From Pteria penguin (taxonomy: Eukaryota; Mollusca; Bivalvia; Pterioida; Pteriidae): a stretch of DNA of 64,000 nt. The DNA is taken from NCBI GenBank assembly GCA_035048485.1, contig CM068582.1, forward strand, positions 37,878,596 through 37,942,595. The letters run 5' to 3'. This document shows positions 54,701 to 64,000 of the stretch, piece by piece. How positions within the stretch are numbered: the first letter of the stretch is position 1; each line of letters opens with the position of its first letter. Below the pieces are notes generated by a model, which saw nothing but the letters and a program-made list of their open reading frames with translations, ran no database searches and was not told where the DNA came from. Both the position numbers and the translations under genes were made by a program.

Positions 54701-56160
54701 TCATACTACAAGATGCCCAAGTGGGCCTAAATTGCTCACCTAAGCATATTTTGCTCATTCACATGCAACTGCTTGTTTAAAGGAATTCACAGAAACATAT
54801 CTTCTCTGGCTTGTAGTGTTAATGACAATTAACAAAACACTGTAAACTTGCTTTTCTTGATTGAAAAAATCAGGACAATGATACAAAACTGTAAAAGATT
54901 GAAGTCAGAATTCTTTTTTCAACATTTTCTTTCTACTAATATCTTAAATCTTGTTTTGGTGTAAACTGTAAAATGTTGCCTTTAGCTGGGTTCGCATCAC
55001 TTCCCTTTAGCATGCCAGTACTGACCTATATGAATATTACCTGTAAATTTTAAAAGTCATTACAAAAAACCCCAAGAAAATAAACTTTGACATGAACATT
55101 TTACATAACCCTTCAAAAAGGTATTTCCTAATAAAATTTGGTTTCTTTAATGCATTGAATAAACCTAGAAAATGACACAAAAATATGTGAAAGAAGACTT
55201 AGTCATTTTTTTTCTTAATATGACTTGCTAAGTGCTGCGAAATACTAAAACTCGTTTTGGTGAAAGTTAAATGAAAAATTGTTTGCCTCCAGTAAGGTTT
55301 GAACTGCTAACCATCAGTATGCATGAACTAACATATATCAAACATAAAAATCATAATAAATCCATAAAACCAATTTTTCATATGACACTTTCGAATAATA
55401 ACTCTTGAAATAGATTGCTCTCTGTATTGAATAAAGTAATCCAACACAAAAATGTCACAATGACCAAATCCAAAAACATCAAAATTTTTATTTAAGAAAA
55501 GAACCACAAATAACACCACTTCTTAAGACACCCTTCTAGATCACTCTGATGCATTCAGTCAGATGTTCTATGTAAGCAGGATGAATAAGTTTCATCAAAG
55601 AAGGGTACCCTCTTAGGCCTACATCATCCACTCCAAGATCCAACCTTTGATGGGTCTAGTCAATAACAGCAACATTTGTAAGGGACATTGAGTACTTCAT
55701 CTCTACCAGTTTCATCAAAATCTTTCAATTAGTTCCATCAAAGCTCATCATTACAAGCTAATAATATATCTCTTCCTTCCCTCCCTTTTTTATCCTAAAA
55801 AAATGCAAAAAATTCTACATACTATTTTTGTATTCCATTTCTATCCACTGACATTTATTACAATTCAATTAGTTACATCATTCTAGAACACTAAGATACC
55901 ATTATTTTTTTAATCCATGCATCCTTTCTGAAGCAGAAGATTTTCAAAGGAGGTACTCTCATGGGAATACTTCTGTCTATGTTGATGCCACCTGTCGACA
56001 GATTCAAACAAAAGACACAAATTGTGTAGAGGTCCACTAATACTATAGTTTGATAAAGTTTGATAAAAATATGTCTGGTGTTTTAAATGTCTAAAATATA
56101 AAAGTTTACAAACAACCCTCGGATGACAGACAATGCACCATCGGAATAGCTCACCTGAAC
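54700..56160 (+). repeat. Dispersed repeat copies (GCCCAAGTGGGCC family)
   Basis: AAGATGCCCAAGTGGGCCTA at 54,710 matches AAGAGGCCCAAGTGGGCCTA at 61,690. Downstream segments (GTTTGAACTGCTAACCATCA near 55,298; GATGCCACCTGTCGACAGAT near 55,984; AATAGCTCACCTGAACC near 56,145) match parts of the repeat in 62.0-63.8 kb. The copies are divergent. Confidence 0.65.
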
Positions 56161-57271
56161 CAAAAACATCACTATGAATTCAAGTATACATTATGAAATA
56201 TTAAGCAAACTTTACACTTTCATACATTACAGCAATCTTAGTTATAAATTTTTGTATTTGTGTCAAAATTTAATATGATAAATGTGATTGTATTACAGGA
56301 TGCCTCTCTCTTTCTGCTTATATACAGCAGAAACAGATAACGTTCATATCATCTCCTACAATTTTATTATGAATATCAATCAATGACTCCGGTAAATATA
56401 TACTATGAAAGATATCGAGTAAGGGAAGAACTTAGTATAGTTATCTTCAGCTTCGGAATTTACCTTGATATCATTTGAAAATAACAAAAAATACGTTGTA
56501 AAAATCATATAGATTAAAGTTATGGTAAAGTTTTTATCATTTTGTTTATGAGGGTAATAATTGCATTGGTGTCAAAGAAATGATTTCATTAGTGGTGTAT
56601 ACCTACTGAATATAGGAAAGCAACCTCTCACAGAACAAAAGTTAAAATAAAGAGTATTAGTAATGCTATAGCTTCTTTCAGTACTTGAAGTCATTTGTGT
56701 AAATGGAGTATGCATGAGATGTCACAACAAAATAACTCTCTGTGTTAGCTGAAACATTATGATGGTGACATAAAGAGATCCAAATCCCAAACAGACTGAA
56801 ACGATATACATTAGATTTGCAAATCCACTGGCACAGAAATGTTTGCTTAACACATTAAACTGCTAACATCACTTGATACTTAAAAAAGTGTTTAGGAATC
56901 TGTATTCTTGAAAAAAATTACATTAAACCAGTAACAAAAAAGATGCGGTTATCATGTTTATCATGTTATCAAAAATAACAAGCATCAAGTCTTTAATTTT
57001 CGATATAGTAAACTACAGGCTGTAATAACATTTTCTAAAGCTCATACATATTAAAAACTTTTCAAGTCATAAATTAATTTTTATGTCTTATCTTTTTTTT
57101 TTAAAACATGTAACAGCAACAAAATAATCATGTATACCAATTTTAGTGCATACATCATTAAAAAAACAAACATATAAACAAACAACAATTCTTAAATATC
57201 CACAGCATTAAGAACAATTCAACAAAGATAACTATCTATATGACTTTTCTTTTCCATGTCTTCATGTTCTA
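56161..57271. other. Intergenic or 3' UTR, nothing recognised
   Basis: AT-rich unique sequence without open frames of note. Confidence 0.5.
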
Positions 57272-57490
57272 GGTCCGGCGCCATAAACTGAGAATATACT
57301 TAAGTCAAAATTTCAAATTCTTCTGTTAAACAATGAATGAATAAGTGGGATTTGGATTTCAAGGAGTTTTATTCTATCAATACATGGAATAAAACCATTC
57401 TGCATGACAATTTATTTGAACGTTTGATAAGGGAATAAAGTAAAATGAAAAAATTGACCTGAGAATATTCTCAGTTTATGGCGCTGAACC
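57272..57490. mobile_element. Short MITE (219 bp)
   Basis: The ends GGTCCGGCGCCATAAACTGA and (reverse complement) GGTTCAGCGCCATAAACTGA are about 25-bp TIRs continuing with GAATAT. The target-site duplication is not certain. Confidence 0.85.
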
Positions 57491-58020
57491 ATAATATACT
57501 AATTCCATGATTTTTTTTTTCTTAATATCAAAATCATATCCTGAAGTGGTTATTCTCATTTATAAGCATGTAGTATCAGAATTCATTACCTGTAGGATTG
57601 TTAAACAAATAAATTACAAATTAATATGCCATAAGTAAAAAAAGAAATAAGGTAAAAATAATTAAAAGATTAAATGTGCTAATGAAATCTTAGACATAGT
57701 GTAAGGGGCATCATTACAATAAAAATCTGCAAACACTCAATTTTCTGTTGTTTCATCAAAATAATTTCTCTGATAACATCACGAAAGAACTTTAATCCAG
57801 GGAGGTAAGCCAGTAAAAATATTGAATATATATATATATTCTGGTGACAATGCAGCATAATAATTGGTAACCTTTCTGATAAACTAATAGACTTAACAAA
57901 AGTTCTTCATATAAGATATTCCTTTGCCCATAACTTTAAAATGTAATATCACATTTATAAATCTCAACATATTCTTACACAGGATTTGCCTATATTTAAG
58001 ACTACCAAACATCAAAAATA
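57491..58020. other. Downstream flank of the - strand gene
   Basis: AT-rich with a short TA run near 57,830; no gene seen. Confidence 0.5.
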
Positions 58021-58286
58021 TTTATTGTATCTACATGTATATATAAGATGAGTTTCTGGACCAGAATGTGTACAGATGAAAGTAGATGCTTGTTCAAGAT
58101 ACTTGGTAATTCAAACTTCCTTATGCAATTCAACATGATTAAATGAATCAAAGTAGATCAATCGGTTTTCACGACATATGACATGAGGCATAATGATTCC
58201 TATGTGACAAATAGATTAATAACATTGCTGTATTGGGATGAGAAATACACTCTGCAACATAAAAGGAAATTGCACATGTTTATCAC
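58021..58286 (-). terminator. Proximal 3' UTR with candidate poly(A) signal
   Basis: The first AATAAA on the - strand after the stop is at 58026-58021, about 260 bases downstream. It is only a candidate; more distal AATAAA sites exist in this AT-rich sequence. Confidence 0.45.
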
Positions 58287-60901
58287 TCAGACTGTATCTT
58301 TTGGTTTTGCGGACAATAAGAGTTCTTTCACTTTTTCAGCCGTTGGCCCCCACCTTGCAAATCCAGCTTCATTTTGTAGAAACACCACTAATGTCCCATG
58401 AAGAGATTTTACACTGACTTCCTCTCTGAAAAATATGTACAACATACATGTGAAAATTGTCAAGAAAGTCAACAAGTCTGTTTCATATTGTTCATCAGTA
58501 TTTTTCAACATGAAAGCTTCAAATGTTATCAAAACACTTTAGATTACATGGAGTTGATACATACAAAACACACACATCTGCTTTTAGTAGTTCTATATGA
58601 ATACACATGTGAAATGTTAAAGGCCCGTCTCTAATGATTCTAAAGTTAAGATCCAGGTAAAAGTTTTTGTCTAAATAGGTCAATCTTCAAGGTCAAAATC
58701 ATAATGCAAAAAGCAAAAAATTTTGAAACATAATGAAAGGTCTTGTTTCAAGGAATACACATATATTTAAGTCCTATCTCTTAGTGTTCATAAGTTATAA
58801 CCAACGACAACAATGATGACGCAAGGTATGGCAATAGCTCTCCATGAGCCTTCAGACATTTGTCCTCGCGAGCTAAAAAGCAGCCCACAAATTCTGAATT
58901 AACATCCTTTGTTTGTAAGTCAAACAGTTTGATCATAATACAAGCATCTTTATGTAGCTTTGTAATGCTCTTTTTCAGGGTGTTTTAATCAAATTTCTAT
59001 TACATCATAATTATCAGATAAATACAAAGTATTTTCAATAGTATTCCACTCACATTTTTTGACAAATCGACATATTACTTCTTTTGACAGATATTTGTAA
59101 TTTCATAGTTATTTGGAGGAGACAATGTTGAATTCATTTTGATGTCTGTCATACTAGATATATTCATAAGAATCTACAAACTTTTTTTTCAACTTTCAAA
59201 TGGATGCATCTCATGCAGTAAGATTATTTGTGTTAGTATATTGGTTCAGATTTCAAATCACTTTCTGATCTATAAAACAAAATTCCACATTAGCAAATGA
59301 CTTAAGAGTTTTTCAAGTTTTCTTTCTTTAAGCAACTGTCGTTAATAAAAGCTACAAGTTACTTAGTATGACAGTTGGCTAATTATAATCCGCCATCATC
59401 TTGAGTTGTCTAGGATTTCTGATGATGGGGATGGTTCATTTTACTCCTGCTCATTTTCTTTTCCACATTGCTTCCATACTCTTCCACACTACTTCCATAC
59501 TCTTCCACACTGCCTCTGTACTATTCTACACTGCTTCTTTACTCTTCCATACTGCTTCCATACTCTTCCACACTGCTTTTGTACTCTTCCATAATCTTCC
59601 ACACTGCTTCCATACTTTTCCATATTGCTTCTGTACTCTTCCATACTATATCCATACTCTTCCACAATGCTTCTGTACTCTTCCACACTATTTCCTTACT
59701 CTTCCACACTACTTCCATGGAGCTTCTGTCCTCTTCCACACTGATTACATACTCTTCTACACTGCTTCTGTACTCTTATACACTGATTCCGTACTCTTTC
59801 ACATTGATGTGAAGGCAGTACAATATTCTTTTTTGGAACAAATTTCTATAACATCTGTTAAATCAATGACTGTCAATTTCTCGACAATAAAAATTCAAGA
59901 CCTTACCAAGGGTTCAGCTGAGAGGTGACAAAATGCACGACTTTATCAGGAGTTATGACAAGTGTAATAATAGCAATGTACAAATGAAGAAGAGACAGTT
60001 TTGAAATGTAGATATCAGTTAGAACCCTGCAAAATAGCTGAAGAGTGTGTCATGGGCTTAACAAAAGTCAAATACTTACTTAGGACAAACATGCTGGAAC
60101 CCATTTCTATACTCATGCTCATAAGGTGGTAACACAATTTGTTTGCGCTTGAATCTAAAAAAAAAAAGGATAAAAGTAAAAACTTTTTCTTTAAACCTGT
60201 TAATACTTAACAAAAGCATAACAATTGCTAAAATTGTGGCCCGACTGCAAAGCATGATTATTGTGTGTTGAAGATGCAAAAGGCCTGACTTAAATGACAT
60301 GACAGTGTTAGTCAAAATAAAAATACAAATCAGCAAAACATTTTACAACATCAATTGTAATAACAACTAATTGATAAATTCCCATTTCATTTTTGAGATC
60401 AAAAGTCAAAGTCAAGATAAATATTTTCATTTAGCTTTCAATAAATCTCATCAGGATATTTTTCTACAAAAGAACTTAGAAGAGAATGCTGTAGATGGCT
60501 CTCCCAAAGGTATATACAACAATTAACAAAATCATTGATAAATGTACAATCAGACATTGTCAATTCATGTGCCCAATTCTTTTATATCCAGCAAACATAT
60601 AATTCAACATCAACTAGATCAACAAAAAAATTTACCTTTACTTATGAACTGGTTAAATTGGATAAATCCAAGTCTGATGGTTTGTAAGATATACTTTAAA
60701 ACTGGCTGCCATAAGTTTTAAGAAACTACTATTAATTTTACTTACAAAGCATAAATAAATAGGATTAAGATTTTCTCTGACTATAACAATGTGTGAATAC
60801 CTGCTAGATTCAAGCCTTATGAGTGCTTCAGTAGGAGGGTCTCTCCACTCAGGGATGAATACAATAAATGATAATGGTTCTGAAGACTCCATCAGCAAAT
60901 T
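58287..60901 (-). CDS. PCIF1: PCIF1/CAPAM-like cap-specific adenosine N6-methyltransferase, last three coding exons
   Basis: Exons on the - strand: 60901-60801, 60154-60080, 58425-58287 (stop TGA 58289-58287); 104 residues, frame kept through both GT-AG introns. The sequence contains [20 protein letters not shown], then [16 protein letters not shown], then [20 protein letters not shown], which I recognise as the conserved C-terminal part of PCIF1. The family adds N6-methyl to 2'-O-methyladenosine next to the mRNA cap and binds the RNA polymerase II tail through an N-terminal WW domain; neither the WW domain nor the catalytic NPPF motif is in the window. The gene is tail to tail with the matrix-protein gene. 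Nothing odd apart from an expanded minisatellite in its last intron. Confidence 0.9.
58426..60079 (-). other. Last intron of the PCIF1-like gene
   Basis: A 1,654-bp intron: donor GT at 60079-60078, acceptor AG at 58427-58426. It contains the 21-bp array below. Frames across the array are artefacts. Confidence 0.8.
59458..59805 (+). repeat. 21-bp minisatellite, about 16 copies
   Basis: The unit is CTTCCATACTCTTCCACACT plus G or A, with variants CTTCTGTACTCTTCC. The period is divisible by 3, which explains overlapping long frames in several phases. Confidence 0.93.
60155..60800 (-). other. Intron of the PCIF1-like gene, nothing recognised
   Basis: A 646-bp AT-rich intron. The acceptor has a long T-run on the coding strand (A-run at 60,157-60,167). 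Confidence 0.8.
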
Positions 60902-62023
60902 CTGAAAATTAAAACAAAGTTATTATTTAAACAAGAAAATACATAAAACTGACTGATGCTCCCCAAGCCGTATCAAACCAATGGATGACTTTGTTTGAAA
61001 TAAAATTCAACTTAAATTAAATTTATTTAAATTAAATTACGATTGTATCTAATAATATGTTCATCTAATAAAATTTAATTTAATTTAAATCAATCAAGTT
61101 CAAATTTCTGTCTAATCTAAATTTGTGTGCCTAAAACAGGAAATACCTGAGGAAACAAAAGGTTATCATTTCAAATATGTTAATAAATTTGATTCTAGTT
61201 CTGACAGATGAGCAGAAAGACTGATAGACCAGCAGAAACAACTGCTACTATATGCTCAAAAATTTATCAGAAAGCATTAAAAGCTGAACAGAAAGACTAA
61301 TAGATAGGCAGAAACAATCAACACTATGAAGTATGGTCACTGCATGCTGAAAGTTCACTAAAATGTAAATCCTTTTTGGTATTTCAAATTCTATTTTCTG
61401 AGTGACATTGACCTTTCAGAAATGACCAGAGTGACCTATGTCTTGAAAGCCTAATTCCTGAAATTCAATTAAGAGTTTTATGAAGTATGATCAATGCCTG
61501 TTGAAAATTCACTACTATGTAAGTCCTTTTTTGTATTTCAAGTTCTACTGTCTGAGTGACCTTGAACTTTAAAAAATGATCTAAGTGAACTTTGTTGATA
61601 CAACAGCGTCTATGTGCTCCACTGAAAATTTTCAGCAAGCATAAAAATGAAACATACATTCTTTCTTTTGATGCATAAAAATCTAAAACAAGAGGCCCAA
61701 GTGGGCCTATATCGCTCACCTGAGTACCTAGATTATCAGTCATGCATGAAGGAGAATTCATTTATTTTTGCATTAATGTGACTAAGTCAACACAGATGTT
61801 GAAAATATGTCAAATTTTATTTCAGGCTAGAATAAAAAACAACACTTTTTTGCACATCCATTCAGGTGATTTTGATATTAAGCATTTCCTTTGTCTCTGC
61901 AAGAAGTCATTCAGGGCAACAAGTTAGTCATTTTCTTTAGGTGGGGCCTTTTGTTGACTGATTTCAAGTCTGGGTCATGAACAACAATTGTTTCAAATAT
62001 TGTCCAGATCTAACTTAAAATTG
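60902..62023 (-). other. Upstream intron of the PCIF1-like gene (part)
   Basis: No further coding exon was found between 60,902 and 64,000. An AT-only inverted segment (TTAAATTAAATTTATTTAAA and AATTTAATTTAATTTAAAT) lies at 61,015-61,095. A roughly 150-bp block around 61,330-61,440 (TTTCAAATTCTATTTTCTGA) recurs at 61,480-61,590. AAGAGGCCCAAGTGGGCCTA at 61,690 starts a dispersed repeat. Confidence 0.6.
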
Positions 62024-63660
62024 CCTAATTTCATATGTTGAGTGTTGAGAAACATCTAAAAACTTATTTAGATGTGTAAAGAAATGAAAAAAAAATTTTG
62101 ACCACAGCTGGATTTGAACCGCTACTCTCCATATTTCAATTACCAAGTGGTATATGTACTATTGTGAGAACTGCTTTTTAGACATGGTGGCATTATCTGT
62201 TAACCAATTTGGATAAAATTTACCAAATTGATAGAGGACTTTTAGTACTTCATGTATTCCATGTTTCATTAAAATCTTTCATGTGGTATAACAGCAGAAG
62301 TGAAAAATGTGATTGAATTGTTCCTATACACCCTCATTTGGAAGTCTTAAAAAATTCATAGAAAATCCAAAAATTGAGATATTGACAAAATTCTTTCAAA
62401 GTAACAATCCTTACCATAATTATGATCACAATAGTCCATAAGAAATCATCATTATCAATTAACTAGGAAATATGACACTTTTTTCTGCATTGAATCACCA
62501 AGTCCAAAGAAATGTCGAAAAAAATTCTAAAATTTGATTTTGGAAGGGAACCAAAATGACAATACATCTTCACTCATCCCTCTAGATCATTTCTATGCAT
62601 TCTGTTTGTCTCTGTATACAGCCCGTATGAAAAAGAATATTGTCAAACGAGGGAACTCTTTTGTGACCTACTCTTGACTATGGTGGCGCCACCTGTAAAG
62701 AGGTCTGGACGAAAACAACAGAATTTGAAGAGGATCATAAGTGACTTATTTCTACCAAGATTTATTAAAATCCCTCAAACAGTTTTGTAGAAAAAGTTGA
62801 AAATGTGAAAAATGGCCAAAACCCCCCCCCCCCCTTTTTTTTTTTTGGAAGTCTTAAACGTAAAATTCCTAATTTCATATGTTGAGTGTTGAGAAACATC
62901 TAAAAACTTATTTAGATGTGTAAAGAAATGAAAAAAAAATTTTGACCACAGCTGGATTTGAACCGCTACTCTCCATATTTCAATTACCAAGTGGTATATG
63001 TACTATTGTGAGAACTGCTTTTTAGACATGGTGGCATTATCTGTTAACCAATTTGGATAAAATTTACCAAATTGATAGAGGACTTTTAGTACTTCATGTA
63101 TTCCATGTTTCATTAAAATCTTTCATGTGGTATAACAGCAGAAGTGAAAAATGTGATTGAATTGTTCCTATACACCCTCATTTGGAAGTCTTAAAAAATT
63201 CATAGAAAATCCAAAAATTGAGATATTGACAAAATTCTTTCAAAGTAACAATCCTTACCATAATTATGATCACAATAGTCCATAAGAAATCATCATTATC
63301 AATTAACTAGGAAATATGACACTTTTTTCTGCATTGAATCACCAAGTCCAAAGAAATGTCGAAAAAAATTCTAAAATTTGATTTTGGAAGGGAACCAAAA
63401 TGACAATACATCTTCACTCATCCCTCTAGATCATTTCTATGCATTCTGTTTGTCTCTGTATACAGCCCGTATGAAAAAGAATATTGTCAAACGAGGGAAC
63501 TCTTTTGTGACCTACTCTTGACTATGGTGGCGCCACCTGTAAAGAGGTCTGGACGAAAACAACAGAATTTGAAGAGGATCATAAGTGACTTATTTCTACC
63601 AAGATTTATTAAAATCCCTCAAACAGTTTTGTAGAAAAAGTTGAAAATGTGAAAAATGGC
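62024..63660 (+). repeat. Near-identical tandem duplication, 2 x 793 bp
   Basis: 62,024-62,816 and 62,868-63,660 are offset by 844 bp and show no difference that I noticed. They are separated by a 51-bp joint containing a C-run and a T-run. Each copy has a tRNA-like 3' half (TTTGAACCGC) and belongs to the dispersed family seen at 55-56 kb. Confidence 0.95.
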
Positions 63661-64000
63661 TGGATTTGAACCGCTACTCTCCATATTTCAATTACCAAGT
63701 GGTATATGTACCATTGTGAGACCTACTTTTAGACATGGTGGCATTATCTGTTAACCAATTAGGATGATCCGCACAAAAAAACAAAACCTTTGAAAAGGAC
63801 TATGAGTACTTGCATCCTACCCAGTTTTATCACAATCCTTCAAGTTGTTCTGTAGATCAAGTTGAAGATATGAAAAATTGTCCCCCCCCCCCCTTTTCTT
63901 GGAAGTCTTAAAAAATTCATATTAAATTCAAAAATCGAGATATTGAAAAAATTCCTTCGCACCAGCATTCCTTACCATAGAAATGATTAAATGAAACCAA
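63661..64000 (+). repeat. Third, partial and more divergent copy
   Basis: TGGATTTGAACCGCTACTCT restarts directly after the second copy. The sequence then diverges (for example GTACCATTGTGAGACCTACT) and jumps to the later part of the family, with another C-run at 63,882. It is cut by the window edge. Confidence 0.85.

Noticed and set aside
59401..59928. 175-codon Leu/Phe/His-rich frame in the PCIF1-like intron
   Set aside because: Translation of the 21-bp array, opposite in strand to the gene.
61465..61927. Frames of 61-98 codons taken as upstream PCIF1 exons
   Set aside because: No similarity to the family and no matching splice sites; the region carries dispersed repeat.

Overview
The window looks like genomic DNA of a marine mollusc, most likely a bivalve. 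It is AT-rich and split by spliceosomal introns with GT-AG borders. It is crowded with tRNA-derived SINEs, short inverted-repeat elements and minisatellites, and it codes for a VWA/ShK/VWC mosaic secreted protein of a kind common in molluscan extracellular matrix. The species is inferred from style and was not identified.

Two genes are supported, arranged tail to tail. (1) A large + strand gene fills about 1-43,375. It is cut at its 5' end by the window edge, and I could join 36 exons in an unbroken reading frame: 1,821 codons plus a stop at 43,290-43,292, then AATAAA at 43,352. The product reads: part of a VWA domain, two complete VWA domains with intact MIDAS motifs, three ShK domains, two VWC domains, ShK, five VWC domains (the last fused in one exon to a fifth ShK), ShK, a Gly/Thr/Ser linker encoded by small exons, ShK, another such linker exon, and two final VWC domains. 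Intron phases are strictly modular. ShK and linker exons are 1-1, and each VWC is an exon pair with phases 1-2-1. This is a signature of growth by exon duplication and shuffling. (2) On the - strand, 58,287-60,901 holds the last three coding exons of a PCIF1/CAPAM-like cap-adenosine N6-methyltransferase. Its catalytic exons lie beyond the right edge.

The introns of gene 1 are unusually rich in tandem arrays: a 27-bp hairpin array, a 44-bp dimeric array, an ACTAT array, a 38-bp array made from the gene's own splice-acceptor and exon-start sequence, a roughly 140-copy 41-bp array inside a 10.3-kb intron, an array that flips orientation, and others. The region between the genes (43.4-58.0 kb) holds decayed LINE reverse transcriptase, a tandemly duplicated SINE, several TIR elements (one nested in another, each with target-site duplications) and a 6.1-kb interval bracketed by 95-bp inverted repeats. 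The right end (60.9-64 kb) is intron filled with an interspersed repeat, including a near-identical 793-bp duplication.

The most noteworthy items are the mosaic protein, the exon-derived splice-acceptor array before exon 24, the extra intron in VWA2, the very large 41-bp array, and the nested TIR elements. I found no bacterial-type operon, CRISPR array or functional RNA gene.
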